Below, piece by piece: positions 26,312 to 35,313 of a DNA stretch of 64,000 nucleotides. This DNA is from Parvularcula sp. Its GTDB lineage: Bacteria > Pseudomonadota > Alphaproteobacteria > Caulobacterales > Parvularculaceae. Numbering within the stretch: the stretch's first letter is position 1; every line of letters begins with the position of its first letter. The notes under the pieces were generated by a model that searched no databases, was not told the origin of the DNA, and was given only the letters and a program-made list of their open reading frames with translations. The translations under genes were made by a program, and so were the position numbers. The stretch covers positions 1-64,000 of the forward strand of contig PAIP01000059.1 in assembly GCA_002704915.1 (NCBI GenBank), given 5' to 3'.

Positions 26312-26337
26312 AAAAGCCCCGGCTAACCGGGGCTTTT
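26312..26337 (-). terminator. Rho-independent terminator
   Basis: AAAAGCCCCGG and CCGGGGCTTTT form a perfect 11-bp stem with a 4-nt loop and flanking A/T tracts. It lies 21 bp beyond the stop of the M13 peptidase gene on the minus strand, and the symmetry allows use in both directions. Confidence 0.92.
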
Positions 26338-26358
26338 CGTTTTGGGAGATTGCAGGTT

Positions 26359-28440
26359 TTACCAGATCTGCACGCGCTCTTCCGGCGGCAGATACAGCTC
26401 ATCTTCCTCGGTGACGTTAAAGGCGTCGTACCACGCATCCATGTTGCGCACGACGCCGTTGACGCGATATTGCGCCGGAGAGTGCGGGTCCGTCGCCACC
26501 TGGTTTTTCAGCGCCTCTTCCCGGTTGAGGCGTTTCCAGACCTGCGCCCAGGCCATGAAAAACCGCTGGTCGCCTGTATAGCCGTCGATCACCGGCGCTT
26601 CTTCGCCATTAAGGGATAGCTTATAGGCGTGATAGGCCATGTTGAGGCCGCCCACATCGCCGATATTTTCGCCCATGGTGAGTTCGGGATCGACGAAAAA
26701 TCCTTCGACAGGTTCGTATGTTTCATATTGCGCGCCGAGCTTGTCGGCGAGCACCTGGAAGTTGGCGGCGTCTTCTTCGGTCCACCAGTCGCGCAACACG
26801 CCGTCGCCATCCGATTTGCGGCCCTGATCGTCAAAACCATGGCCGATCTCGTGTCCGATCACGGCGCCAATGCCGCCATAATTGACCGCGGGATCGGCAT
26901 TCGGATCGAAAAACGGGGCTTGCAGAATTGCGGCGGGAAATACGATTTCATTACGCGGCGGCGAGTAATAGGCGTTCACCCGCTGCGGGTTCATGCCCCA
27001 TTCGGTTTTGTCCACCGGACCGCCGAGCCGCGAGATCGACCAGTCCCACTGGAATTCATTCGCGGCGAGCGTGTTTTCATAGGCCTCGCCTTCCGCGACC
27101 TTCAGATCCGAATAATCCCGCCATTTGTCGGGATAGCCGATCTTCGGCGTGAATTTGGAGAGCTTTTCAAGCGCCTGCGCTTTGGTGTCCTCGCCCATCC
27201 AGTCCAGCGTGCCGATGCGCTGTTCTAAAGCCGCGCTGAGATTGGCGACGAGGTCCTGCATCTGTTCCTTGGAAGAGGGCGGGAAATATTTTTCGACATA
27301 GATCTTGCCGACCGCTTCGCCCATGGCGCCATTGACGGCGGCGACGCCCCGCTTCCAGCGCTCGCGCTGCTTCGGCGTGCCTCGAAGCTCCGTGCCGAAA
27401 AAGGCGAAGTTCGCCTCGTCGAGCGCAGACGGCAGCACAGCGGAATTGGTGTTGAGAAGATGGAATTTAAGATAGGCTTTCCATGTCTCCACGGGCGTAT
27501 CCGCGAAGATTTTTGCAAGGTTCTGAATGGCGTCGTCTTCACGAACGACGAAGCTCTCCACATCGCCGAGCCCTGCGCCTTCGAAGGCCGCATCCCAGGG
27601 CATTTCCGGCGCGAACGCCTTCAGCTCGTCTCTTGTTTTCTTGTTATAGGTGAGGTCGCGATTGCGGCGCTTGGCGGGCTCCCAATGAACCTGAGCCATT
27701 TGCGTTTCCACATCGAAAATCGCCTGGGCTTTCGCGGCGGCGTTTTCGACGCCGGCAAGCGATAGAGCCTCTTCGATATAGGCGACATATTTCGGCCGCT
27801 TGTCTGCGAACTTGTCATCGACATAATAATTGCGGTTCGGCATGCCGAGACCGGCTTGCGTCAGATAGACCGCATATTGATCCGTCTGTTTGGAATCGAC
27901 GCCGACAAAAGCGCCCACAGGCGTGGCGCCGGCGATCCGCGCATCGCCGAAGAGCCGCGCAATATCTTCATGTGATTGTGCGGCGTCGATTTTGGCGAAG
28001 TCGGCAGCGACGACATCAAAGCCTTTTTCATCGATAGCATCCGTATCGAGAAACGCCGCATAATAGTCGCCGATTTTCTGTTCCAGGGATCCGGCTTTTG
28101 CGTCGCTCCTGGCGGCGTCTTCAATAATGCCTTTGACCCGTTCTTCGGAGCGTTCGAACAGTACGGTGAAGGAGCCGTAGCTGGCGAACTCCTCCGGGAT
28201 GACAAAGGTGTCGAGCCATTTGCCGTTCACATAGCGAAAGAAATCATCGCCGGGATCGACTTCCGGATCGATGTCTTCCAGCTCGATGCCCCAATCGCCG
28301 AGCTCCGGCTCGCCCTGGTCGGCGGCTTGTTCGGTTGCAGCGCTGCGCTCCGGCGCGCCATCTGCTGACTGGCCGCTGTTTTCCTGACCGCAGGCGGCCA
28401 GCGCAAATGCCGCGACGCCGCATAACAAAAGTTTTTTCAC
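26359..28440 (-). CDS. M13 family zinc metallopeptidase, lipoprotein (neprilysin/PepO-like)
   Basis: Predicted outer-envelope lipoprotein endopeptidase of 693 residues. The GTG start at 28440 is chosen because it follows GGAGGAT and gives a clean signal peptide with lipobox LAAC (Cys near residue 17). The M13 catalytic elements are intact: HEIGH in GAVIGHEIGHGFDDQGRKSD, the third zinc ligand in ENIGDVGGLNMAY, and a substrate-binding NAYYSPPRNEIVFPAAIL strand. The usual C-terminal Trp-containing end (VQIW) is present. It likely degrades short peptides in the periplasm. It forms a single-gene unit with its own terminator. Confidence 0.95.
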   Translation of the reverse strand: MKKLLLCGVAAFALAACGQENSGQSADGAPERSAATEQAADQGEPELGDWGIELEDIDPEVDPGDDFFRYVNGKWLDTFVIPEEFASYGSFTVLFERSEERVKGIIEDAARSDAKAGSLEQKIGDYYAAFLDTDAIDEKGFDVVAADFAKIDAAQSHEDIARLFGDARIAGATPVGAFVGVDSKQTDQYAVYLTQAGLGMPNRNYYVDDKFADKRPKYVAYIEEALSLAGVENAAAKAQAIFDVETQMAQVHWEPAKRRNRDLTYNKKTRDELKAFAPEMPWDAAFEGAGLGDVESFVVREDDAIQNLAKIFADTPVETWKAYLKFHLLNTNSAVLPSALDEANFAFFGTELRGTPKQRERWKRGVAAVNGAMGEAVGKIYVEKYFPPSSKEQMQDLVANLSAALEQRIGTLDWMGEDTKAQALEKLSKFTPKIGYPDKWRDYSDLKVAEGEAYENTLAANEFQWDWSISRLGGPVDKTEWGMNPQRVNAYYSPPRNEIVFPAAILQAPFFDPNADPAVNYGGIGAVIGHEIGHGFDDQGRKSDGDGVLRDWWTEEDAANFQVLADKLGAQYETYEPVEGFFVDPELTMGENIGDVGGLNMAYHAYKLSLNGEEAPVIDGYTGDQRFFMAWAQVWKRLNREEALKNQVATDPHSPAQYRVNGVVRNMDAWYDAFNVTEEDELYLPPEERVQIW

Positions 28441-28701
28441 GGGTGATCCTCCTCGCGTGAATTCCGGTGAATGTCTGAGATAGTGCATTTCGCCCTGACG
28501 CCCAGTCTCGGCATTTCACGCCAAAGGGCAAGTTTTGAGGGACAAAGCGAGCCTTTTCAGAGGCGAAGCGTTCATTGCTGAGGCGCGGCGAAGCCTGCGA
28601 ATGGCGCTATTGCTGCGTTGCAGCGCTTGCCGGGGGCCTGCGATTCCGTCATGGTCTGCGCCGGATGCGGGCAAAGACAGGCGGCGCGGCGGAAGTTTCT
28701 C

Positions 28702-29229
28702 ATGGATCTCAAATCAGTTATTCGCACGATACCGGACTATCCGAAAAAAGGGATCATGTTCCGGGATATCACCACTCTGTTAACTGACGCCCGGGGGTTT
28801 CGCCGGGCCGTGGACGAACTGGTCCAACCCTTGGCTGGTCAGAAGATCGACAAGGTGGCGGGAATTGAGGCGCGCGGGTTCATTCTGGGCGGCGCTATTG
28901 CGCACCAGCTTTCCGTTGGCTTTGTGCCTATCCGGAAAAAAGGCAAACTCCCTTATAAAACGCTCGCCGAATCCTATGAGCTGGAATATGGCGTCGATGA
29001 GGTGGAAATTCATGTGGACGCCGTCGAGAAGGGGGACCGTATTCTTCTTGTGGATGACCTCATCGCCACCGGCGGCACGGCCGGCGCCGCCATCAAGCTG
29101 CTGGAGCGCGCGGGCGGCGAAGTGATGCTATGTTCTTTTGTCGTCGATCTGCCGGATCTTGGCGGCGCGCAGAAGTTGCGTTCCCTTGGCAAAAAAGTGA
29201 CGGCGCTGGTGGAATACGAAGGCGAGTAA
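28702..29229 (+). CDS. apt: Adenine phosphoribosyltransferase
   Basis: Purine salvage enzyme: adenine + PRPP gives AMP + PPi. It is 175 residues long from the ATG at 28702, the usual Apt length, behind GGAAG. Motifs are [29 protein letters not shown], the flexible-loop KKGKLPYKT segment and the PRPP-binding [14 protein letters not shown]. It is cytoplasmic. It is followed after 33 bp by an NnrU-family gene, possibly in one transcript. Confidence 0.96.
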   Translation: MDLKSVIRTIPDYPKKGIMFRDITTLLTDARGFRRAVDELVQPLAGQKIDKVAGIEARGFILGGAIAHQLSVGFVPIRKKGKLPYKTLAESYELEYGVDEVEIHVDAVEKGDRILLVDDLIATGGTAGAAIKLLERAGGEVMLCSFVVDLPDLGGAQKLRSLGKKVTALVEYEGE

Positions 29230-29262
29230 AAACCGCTAAGCGCTATAAAAGAGGAAACAACA

Positions 29263-29823
29263 ATGGCGCTTTTCATTCTTGGACTGGTCATCTTCTTTAG
29301 CGCGCATCTTTTTACCGCGCTCATGAGAGAGCCGCGGGCGCGACTTGCCGGCAAGATTGGCGAGATGCCCTATAAAGGGCTTTATTCGCTGGTTTCCATC
29401 GCCGGTTTCATTCTCATCATCGTCGGATGGAAAGGTGCGGACCAGAGCGTGCTTTATGTGACGCCTGTCTGGACGCGTCACATCACCTATCTGCTTGTGC
29501 TGATCGCGTTTATTTTTCTTGCTGCGGCTTATCTGCCTGCCGGAAAAATCGCCGCGGGCGCGAAACATCCCATGCTGGCCGGCGTCAAACTCTGGGCGTT
29601 CGGCCATTTGCTGGTGAATGGCGAGGTGCGCTCGGTCATTCTCTTCGGCGCGTTTCTCGCCTATGGCGTGATCGACCGCATCGCCGTGAAAAAACGCGGC
29701 GATATGGGCCGCGCGGCCGGGCCCGTGCGTAACGATGCTCTCGCTATTCTCGTTGGCGTTGCGGCGTGGGCCGCCACCGCCTTTTACGGTCACAAATTTA
29801 TCGCCGGCGTTGCGTTGTTCTAG
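29263..29823 (+). CDS. NnrU family membrane protein
   Basis: A 186-residue membrane protein with five or six predicted helices, matching the NnrU family (SAHLFTALMREPRARL, LPAGKIAAGAKHPMLAGVKLWAFGHLLVNG). NnrU was named for its link to nitrite and nitric oxide reductase gene sets, and a carotenoid isomerase (Z-ISO) in plants is a distant relative; its role here is not known. No denitrification enzymes are in the window, though an NsrR-type NO regulator lies at 45 kb. Confidence 0.88.
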   Translation: MALFILGLVIFFSAHLFTALMREPRARLAGKIGEMPYKGLYSLVSIAGFILIIVGWKGADQSVLYVTPVWTRHITYLLVLIAFIFLAAAYLPAGKIAAGAKHPMLAGVKLWAFGHLLVNGEVRSVILFGAFLAYGVIDRIAVKKRGDMGRAAGPVRNDALAILVGVAAWAATAFYGHKFIAGVALF

Positions 29824-29835
29824 GGAAGGGCCATC

Positions 29836-30657
29836 ATGAAAAAATCACTGTTTGCCGTGTTTTGTGCTTGTCTGGCCATGAGCAACGCCTCGGCTGCGGA
29901 CTTTGAGGAGATCAAAGCGCGGGGAAGCTTACGCGTGGCCGTTGCGGCTTTATCGCCTTTCGTCATCAAGGCCAAAGACGGAACGCTGTCCGGTTTCGAG
30001 ATCGATTCCACCCAGGCGCTCGGTGAAAAGCTCGGTCTTGAGATTGAATATGTGGAAAAACCGTTCTGCGACCTCGCCGAAGCCGTGCTGTCCGGCGAGG
30101 CGGATATGATTGCCTCCGGCTATTCCAACATGCCGGAACGCCGGCGTCTTCTCGATTTCTCCCTGCCTTATCACGACACCGAATATTTCCTCGTCATGTC
30201 CAAAGACAAAGCAAAAAAGGGGAAGACCCTGCGCGGTATGAACCGGCGCGACATTTCCATCGGCTTTCAGCATGGCGGCGTTTCGGGGATGGTCGCACAG
30301 GGGGAGTTTCCGGGTGCGGATTTGAAAGGCTATTCGTCGTTCACCGGAATATTGGAAGCCCTTGGCGCGGGCGAGGTCGACGGCGCCGTCCTGTTCGATC
30401 CCTATCTGGATATGGCCCGCGAGCTTGACGGCGTGAAACATGTTATCCCCCATGAATTCGCCCTGACGCGCACGATCGAAGCCTTCGCCACGGACCAGGA
30501 GTCCGACGCGTTGCACGAGGCGCTCAACGAGTGGGTGATCGAGAAAGATCTCGCCGGCTATTGGGATGAGCTTGAGGAAAAATGGTTCAGCGACCAGTAC
30601 GCAGTCGCTTCGGCGCCGCCGCCTTATGCATGTCCGGCCGCGACGCCTGTCCAGTGA
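29836..30657 (+). CDS. Periplasmic solute-binding protein (family 3)
   Basis: A 273-residue secreted protein with a signal peptide (1-20, SNASA) and a family 3 bacterial solute-binding fold. Lobe 1 begins RGSLRVAVAALSPFVIKAKDG with FEIDSTQALGEKLGL. The CDLAEAVLSGEADMIASGYSNMPERRRLLDFSLPY segment is the ligand-binding signature. No ABC permease or ATPase gene is adjacent, so it is an orphan binding protein, possibly a sensor or part of a split transporter. It lies 12 bp after the NnrU gene. Confidence 0.87.
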   Translation: MKKSLFAVFCACLAMSNASAADFEEIKARGSLRVAVAALSPFVIKAKDGTLSGFEIDSTQALGEKLGLEIEYVEKPFCDLAEAVLSGEADMIASGYSNMPERRRLLDFSLPYHDTEYFLVMSKDKAKKGKTLRGMNRRDISIGFQHGGVSGMVAQGEFPGADLKGYSSFTGILEALGAGEVDGAVLFDPYLDMARELDGVKHVIPHEFALTRTIEAFATDQESDALHEALNEWVIEKDLAGYWDELEEKWFSDQYAVASAPPPYACPAATPVQ

Positions 30658-30768
30658 CACCTGTTCACTAGCGTACGCACACTTCCTTTCCAAACGGCAA
30701 TCTTCGCCAGGGAACAAACGCATCCAGCGGTTGTTAACCCTGTGCAAGACTTCGAAAGGAAGGACGAC

Positions 30769-31617
30769 ATGAACAAGCTTCTGATTTCTGCCTGTGCCGC
30801 GGCTCTGATGCTGCCTGCTTCGGCCGGCGCCGCTGACATGCATAAAGACAAACACAAAGACGGCCCGGTCAAGGCCAAAGCCGAGACGACCGTCAAAACC
30901 GACAAAATGGATAAAAGCGCCAAGGCGGATAACGCCAACGCTGTTTATCGTACGAAGACCTCACTATCCGGCAAGGAGCTTCTTGGCGAGGGCATTCATG
31001 GCGCGAAAGGCGACCGTATTGCGCGCATCGATGACATCGTTCTCGACGCCAATGGCAAAGCTGACAAGGTCGTGTTCCTCTCCGGCGGCGTATTTGGCTT
31101 CGGCGGAACGCGCGGCGCGCTCGATTATAACGCCATCGACATCGCCTATGAAGACGAAGATTACGAGCCGGTTGTCAGCGTCTCTTTGAGTGAGGAAGGC
31201 ATTCAGTCCGCGGTCGAATATGAGACCGAGGAAATGAATGATTACAGCCTCATTTCTGAAATTATCGGCTCAAAAGTCAATCTGATCGATGACGAAGATG
31301 AAGACGACGATGCGGTCATTAATGACATCATCCTGTCTGACGCGGGCACGGTCCAGCATCTGATCGTGCAGGAAAGCGTTATCAGCTCCATTGGCGCCGG
31401 GACGAAATACGCCGTTCCCTACGCCAAGCTTCAGGTGGAGCAGGGCGCCGGCGGCGGTCTGGTCCTCGATATGACAGAAGAACAGCTCGAAGCATCGCCG
31501 GTTTACAAGGCGAGCTGGCGTTCTCAGGTCGGCGCCGACATGAAACAAGGTTGGGAAAACACAAAAGACGAAGTCGACGAATGGGACGATGATGCAGACG
31601 ATAAACTCGACGACTAA
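30769..31617 (+). CDS. Exported PRC-barrel domain protein
   Basis: A 282-residue secreted protein. A signal peptide (1-21, ASAGA) is followed by a Lys-rich segment (about 22-50), two PRC-barrel-like repeats (about 60-130, ELLGEGIHGAKGDRIARIDDIVLD, and about 155-225, EIIGSKVNLIDDEDEDDDAVINDIILSD) and a very acidic tail (KDEVDEWDDDADDKLDD). Such proteins are common in alphaproteobacterial envelopes but functionally undefined. The start at 30769 follows GAAAGGAAGG. A strong terminator follows. Confidence 0.85.
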   Translation: MNKLLISACAAALMLPASAGAADMHKDKHKDGPVKAKAETTVKTDKMDKSAKADNANAVYRTKTSLSGKELLGEGIHGAKGDRIARIDDIVLDANGKADKVVFLSGGVFGFGGTRGALDYNAIDIAYEDEDYEPVVSVSLSEEGIQSAVEYETEEMNDYSLISEIIGSKVNLIDDEDEDDDAVINDIILSDAGTVQHLIVQESVISSIGAGTKYAVPYAKLQVEQGAGGGLVLDMTEEQLEASPVYKASWRSQVGADMKQGWENTKDEVDEWDDDADDKLDD

Positions 31618-31646
31618 CTAAAGCTGCGTTGTAACTTGCGTCTTTA

Positions 31647-31679
31647 AAAGGCCGGCGGACGCTCCATCCGCCGGCCTTT
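31647..31679 (+). terminator. Rho-independent terminator
   Basis: AAAGGCCGGCGGA and TCCGCCGGCCTTT form a perfect 13-bp stem with a 7-nt loop between the convergent PRC-barrel and TauD genes. It probably serves both directions. Confidence 0.92.
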
Positions 31680-31686
31680 CACATGT

Positions 31687-32616
31687 TTATTGCGGCGGTT
31701 CGCCGGCGATGGTGGTGCGGTAAAGCTCCCGGCGATGGCCGTCATAATCGTTGAACGCCTGGTGGATCGAAATGCGGTTGTCCCAGACGGCGAGGGTCTT
31801 CGGCGCCCAGCGCAAGCGGCAGGTGAAGGCCGGCTGCGTCATATGCGCGGTGAGGAAACCCATCAACGCCTCCGCCTCCGGCGGGCTCATGCCTTCGAAC
31901 CCGATGGTGTAGGAGGGGTCGAAATAGATGGACTTCTCGCCGGAGCGCGGATGGGTGCGGATCAGCGGATGAAAATTGCCTTTGACTTTTCGCACGACGC
32001 CTTCGGGCAAGTCCTTCATGCCCACTCCCTTCAGCTTCGCGAGCTTGCCCACGGGGCCGTCATCGGCCTCGCCATATTCCATGGAGCTTTCAAAGGCGTT
32101 CTTCATGGACATGTGGACGCGCAGCGGGGCCAGCATTTCCTTCATGACGTCCGACAGGGCTTCATAAGCGAGGACAGTGTTCGCCCAGATCGTGTCGCCG
32201 CCGAAAGGCGGAATGTCGACGCCGTATAACAGCGCGATCGCCGGCGGGCTGACGAGAAACGGCCCGTCCGAATGCCAGCCCGATCCGAAGATGTGTTTGC
32301 CTTTCGCGTCCGCCTCGCGCACCAGCGGCTGGATGTTGAGATGCCCCGGAATGCCGTCCGTATAGGCGTCCTCGGCCCAGTCGCCGAAGCGCAAGCTGAA
32401 CGCCTCATGCTCGTCATGAGTCCACTCCACATCGCGGAAATAGATCATCTTGTGATGAAACAGCGCGTCCTCGATTTCCGCGAACTGTGCGTCCGACATG
32501 TTGGTGAAATCCGCGCCCCGGATCTCTGCGCCCATGGCCGCGGCGAGGGGGTGGGCGGTGATCGTCTTGTAGGTGCGCGCGGCGTTGTCGAACTTGCCGG
32601 TGGGGTGGATGAGCAT
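31687..32616 (-). CDS. TauD/TfdA family Fe(II)/2-oxoglutarate dioxygenase
   Basis: A 309-residue non-heme iron dioxygenase. The facial triad is visible as WHSDGPF (His and Asp near 113-115) and the distal His in ISIHQAFNDYDGHRRELYRTTI, where the following Arg binds 2-oxoglutarate. The start has the N-terminal HPLAAAMGAEIRGADFTNM segment typical of the family. The length is normal. The substrate (taurine, an alkyl sulfate, a phenoxyacetate or other) cannot be read from the sequence, and no sulfonate transporter is adjacent. GGAGGAAG precedes the start. Confidence 0.92.
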   Translation of the reverse strand: MLIHPTGKFDNAARTYKTITAHPLAAAMGAEIRGADFTNMSDAQFAEIEDALFHHKMIYFRDVEWTHDEHEAFSLRFGDWAEDAYTDGIPGHLNIQPLVREADAKGKHIFGSGWHSDGPFLVSPPAIALLYGVDIPPFGGDTIWANTVLAYEALSDVMKEMLAPLRVHMSMKNAFESSMEYGEADDGPVGKLAKLKGVGMKDLPEGVVRKVKGNFHPLIRTHPRSGEKSIYFDPSYTIGFEGMSPPEAEALMGFLTAHMTQPAFTCRLRWAPKTLAVWDNRISIHQAFNDYDGHRRELYRTTIAGEPPQ

Positions 32617-32785
32617 GGGTCTTCCTCCGTCATTGGCGATGATTGTCGCGTTATTTCGCGTCCGCGCAATGCGGCAAGGGGAAGCCGGACGGGCGCAAGA
32701 GAGAGGCGCGCCGGGATTTGCCGCCGCGCGGGGCTTGGGCTAACTTCGCGGAAAGCAGGCATTGGGCCTTCAGGGGGGCGTTCGA

Positions 32786-33130
32786 ATGAAACAGGCTTTG
32801 AAGTTCTCGGTCATGGGCCAGGACGACAATATTTACGAAGTGACGATCGAACGCGACGTCAACGATCTCGGAAATCTTCAGGCGGGCTGTAGCTGTACGG
32901 ACGCGAAAGACGGCGATCTCTGCGCGCATCGTTTCGAAATTCTCGAGGGTGGAACGGCGAATATTGTCTCCGAGAATATCGAGGACGTTCAGGCCCTCAG
33001 GGAGTGGATCAAGGGCTCCGACATCGAGGTCGCCATGACCGAACTTTCCAAGGCGAAAACCGAACTCATGCTCGCCCATGAAAAGGTCGCCAAATGCCGC
33101 GCCATGCTGGTCCGGCGGATGCAGGACTAG
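32786..33130 (+). CDS. Small protein with a SWIM-like zinc motif and coiled coil
   Basis: An unrecognised 114-residue cytoplasmic protein. Near residue 35 it carries CSCTDAKDGDLCAH, a CxC-x8-CxH pattern matching the SWIM zinc-finger arrangement. An amphipathic helical region follows (about 60-110) with heptad-like spacing (ALREWIKGSDIEV, LSKAKTELMLAHEKVAKCRAML). SWIM motifs bind DNA or protein. The start follows CAGGGGGG. It precedes the amidohydrolase gene by 12 bp, but no functional link is evident. Confidence 0.7.
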   Translation: MKQALKFSVMGQDDNIYEVTIERDVNDLGNLQAGCSCTDAKDGDLCAHRFEILEGGTANIVSENIEDVQALREWIKGSDIEVAMTELSKAKTELMLAHEKVAKCRAMLVRRMQD

Positions 33131-33142
33131 GGAGCGGCATAG

Positions 33143-34180
33143 ATGAACCGGAACATTTCCGCCCGCGCGCTCGTTTTCGTCTCCGCGCTTCTTTTCTGCG
33201 GCGCCGCCGCCGCGAAGAGCCGCTATGACGGCCCCGTGATCGACATGCATCTTCACGCCTATGAGGAGGAGATTCCCGCCGCGCTCTGTGTTCCGTGGAT
33301 CACGCAATTTCCGGCCTGGGACACGCGCGAGGCATGGAACGACATCTGGATCAAGGCGATGGTCGAGCCGCCCTGCGACGATCCCATTCCGCCGGTCTCG
33401 CCCGCCGATGACGCGCTCTTGAAGGCGACGATTGCGGCGATGGAGGAGCGCCATGTCATCGGCGTTCTCAGCGGCGCGCCGGACGAAACCCGCCGCTGGC
33501 GCGACGCGGCGCCGGAGCGGTTTTTGCCGAGCCTCGAATTCAGGATCGGCCGGGATAATCAGACGCCGGAGGAAATCCGCAGCTTGCTGGAAAGCGGAGA
33601 CTTCGTCGCGCTTGGCGAGATTTCCAATCAATATGCAGGCATTGCGCCGGATGACGAGCGGATGGCGCCGTTCTGGGCGCTCGCCGAAGAACTCGACATT
33701 CCTGTCGCCATCCATATGGGCGACGGCACGGTGGGTACGGCCTATCTGGCGTTTCCGGGCGCCGGCGACTATCGCGCGGCGCTGTCGAACCCTTACCTCC
33801 TTGAGGAGGTGCTGATCCGTCACCCGCGCCTTCGTGTTTCGGTGATGCATTACGGCGCGCCGCTGGTTGACGAGATGATCGCCATGCTCGCCGCCCATCC
33901 GCAGGTTTATATCGATATCGGCGGCATGCAGTGGTATTACCCGCGCGCGTTCTTTTACGAGCATTTGCGCAAATTCGTCGACGCCGGTTTCGGCAAGCGC
34001 ATCATGTTCGGCTCCGACCAGGGCGAATGGCCCGGCGTCATCGGCCCCGCCATCGACATTATCGACGAGGCGCCGTTTCTGACGAAAGAACAAAAGGCCG
34101 ATATCTTCTATAACAACGCCGCGCGCTTCCTGCGCCTCAGCGACGAAGAGATCGAGGCGCATCGCGAGATGGCGGAGTAG
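33143..34180 (+). CDS. Exported amidohydrolase-family metal-dependent hydrolase
   Basis: A 345-residue TIM-barrel hydrolase of the amidohydrolase 2 type with an N-terminal signal peptide (1-24, GAAAAKS). Metal ligands appear as the HxH pair in VIDMHLH, a His in PVAIHMGDG, a His in VSVMHYG and the late Asp in IMFGSDQ. Family members include decarboxylases and lactonases; secreted forms are less common and the substrate is unknown. GGGAGCGG lies before the start. Confidence 0.87.
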   Translation: MNRNISARALVFVSALLFCGAAAAKSRYDGPVIDMHLHAYEEEIPAALCVPWITQFPAWDTREAWNDIWIKAMVEPPCDDPIPPVSPADDALLKATIAAMEERHVIGVLSGAPDETRRWRDAAPERFLPSLEFRIGRDNQTPEEIRSLLESGDFVALGEISNQYAGIAPDDERMAPFWALAEELDIPVAIHMGDGTVGTAYLAFPGAGDYRAALSNPYLLEEVLIRHPRLRVSVMHYGAPLVDEMIAMLAAHPQVYIDIGGMQWYYPRAFFYEHLRKFVDAGFGKRIMFGSDQGEWPGVIGPAIDIIDEAPFLTKEQKADIFYNNAARFLRLSDEEIEAHREMAE

Positions 34181-34271
34181 GGAGAGAAAGTCGGATTGCA
34201 CGCCGCGCAATCTTGCGGAAGTCGCGTCCACACCCAATATAAAGGGGACTGTCAGCACGGGGAGGGCTCCC

Positions 34272-34709
34272 ATGTCCTTAAAGGAACGTCCGCTGATCAA
34301 CGCGGTCGAGCGCTTCGGCGCGCTGCCCGGCTTTTTCTTCGCCAATATGTATGTGGCGGGCTTTTTCGCCATCATCATGTGTCCCTTCTTCGCCGCGTTT
34401 TTCACGATGTTCTGGGCGGCGACCTATGGCGGCAACGACACCCTCGCGATCTTTCAAACGGTACACGCCGGCGCCTGGGTCGGGCTTGGTCTCGGCGCGC
34501 TATTCCTTTTGATCGCCGCGGGCGCGCAGGTTTTCGGGGACCGCGAAGATGACGACCCGGAGGAAAAAGCCGATCACGTCAAATTCCTGCTCGGCGGCGT
34601 CGCCGGTTTCGTGGTTTTCGTCATCGCCGATGTGGCGGCCTATGACGCCATGGCGCGCTATTTCGCCGAGGCCGGGCCGATTGCGTGCGCCTCGGTGGTG
34701 TGTCCATAG
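34272..34709 (+). CDS. Hypothetical three-helix membrane protein
   Basis: A 145-residue protein, not recognised. Hydrophobic helices lie at about 20-50 (Phe-rich, FFFANMYVAGFFAIIMCPFF), 65-88 and 105-128, with an acidic cytoplasmic loop (GDREDDDPEEKADH) between the second and third. A GGGAGGG ribosome-binding site supports the start. It is the last clear gene before the repeat- and RNA-rich pocket. Confidence 0.7.
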   Translation: MSLKERPLINAVERFGALPGFFFANMYVAGFFAIIMCPFFAAFFTMFWAATYGGNDTLAIFQTVHAGAWVGLGLGALFLLIAAGAQVFGDREDDDPEEKADHVKFLLGGVAGFVVFVIADVAAYDAMARYFAEAGPIACASVVCP

Positions 34710-34711
34710 AT

Positions 34712-35090
34712 TGAAAACACCGCCTTTCTGATGAAAGCGAGCGCATAGGGTGAGAGGTGCGCGGGACGTGAAACATCCTCGTCGCTTGGTAGTAGCACAT
34801 GGACGCATCACGCCCCGCGCGCAGTTTTTACAGCGCCGCCAACCGATTGCGTAAGGCGACGGTCCTTCAACTCCAACGGGACTGAAGGCCCGCCTCTTCT
34901 CCAAAGGCTCGGTTGAAGCAGCCGGCCGGGTACTAAACGGCCTGTCCGTCTCCGGCCCGCGCGAAAACACGCGTTTGGATTAGCCGAAGCAGGCGGTCGC
35001 CCGCACACTGCGATCCGGACCAGTGGGAACGGCAGGCCTCACCGCCTCTCAATGTCCGGACTGCCGCGCAGTATAAGGCAGGAAAAAAGG
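34712..35090 (-). ncRNA. Candidate structured non-coding RNA, family not recognised
   Basis: About 380 bp without a convincing gene but full of complementary segments. Examples are CCTTCA/TGAAGG nested inside GGCGG/CCGTCGCC (about 34846-34894), a GCCGG stem (about 34921-34958), and a GGCAG/CTGCC pair near 35033-35066. On the minus strand a CCTTATACT -10-like element lies at about 35071-35079, with TTTCAC 17 bp upstream. The stretch ends near 34715-34735 with a CGCTTTC/GAAAGGCG stem followed by a T-rich run. I tested by eye for RNase P, tmRNA, SRP, 6S and common riboswitch signatures and found none. Confidence 0.35.
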
Positions 35091-35098
35091 TGGTGAAA

Positions 35099-35131
35099 AG
35101 TTATCCACGGGTTCCGGAATGGCCTTATACT
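35099..35131 (+). repeat. Dispersed intergenic element, copy C
   Basis: AGTTATCCA (35099-35107), exactly 15 bp, then CCTTATACT (35123-35131), matching copies at 1273-1305 and 54873-54905. It faces away from the minus-strand CCTTATACT at about 35075, so two similar -10-like elements diverge here. The first 75-bp repeat begins 41 bp downstream. Confidence 0.65.
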
Positions 35132-35171
35132 GTCGCGCGCCCCCTGCGGTCCCATCTCATGCTTCAGATTC

Positions 35172-35246
35172 TGGACCCCACGGTCAAGCCGTGGGGAGTC
35201 GCGGAGGAGAAGGCGTCATCTAACAACAGGCGACTCGCCACGGCTC
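35172..35246 (+). repeat. 75-bp perfect direct repeat, left copy
   Basis: Identical over 75 bp to 35714-35788, which lies 542 bp away on the other side of the GIY-YIG gene. It contains the perfect hairpin CCCCACGG/CCGTGGGG. Thirteen of its bases (CCCCACGGTCAAG, 35176-35188) recur inverted at 35278-35290, so the unit can also fold over about 115 bp. Confidence 0.9.
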
Positions 35247-35313
35247 CGGGTCCGCCAAAGGGCGCCCCGAGGATAAACTTGACCGTGGGGCCCATCTCCT
35301 GAACCATCCGCAG

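Noticed and set aside
34712..35090. RNase P RNA, tmRNA, 6S or SRP RNA
   Set aside because: I looked on both strands for GAGGAAAGTCC/ACAGAA, a GCNAACGAYAAY tag, GGTTCGA...CCA ends and the SRP GGAAGCAGC loop. None is present, so I leave it as an unassigned candidate.
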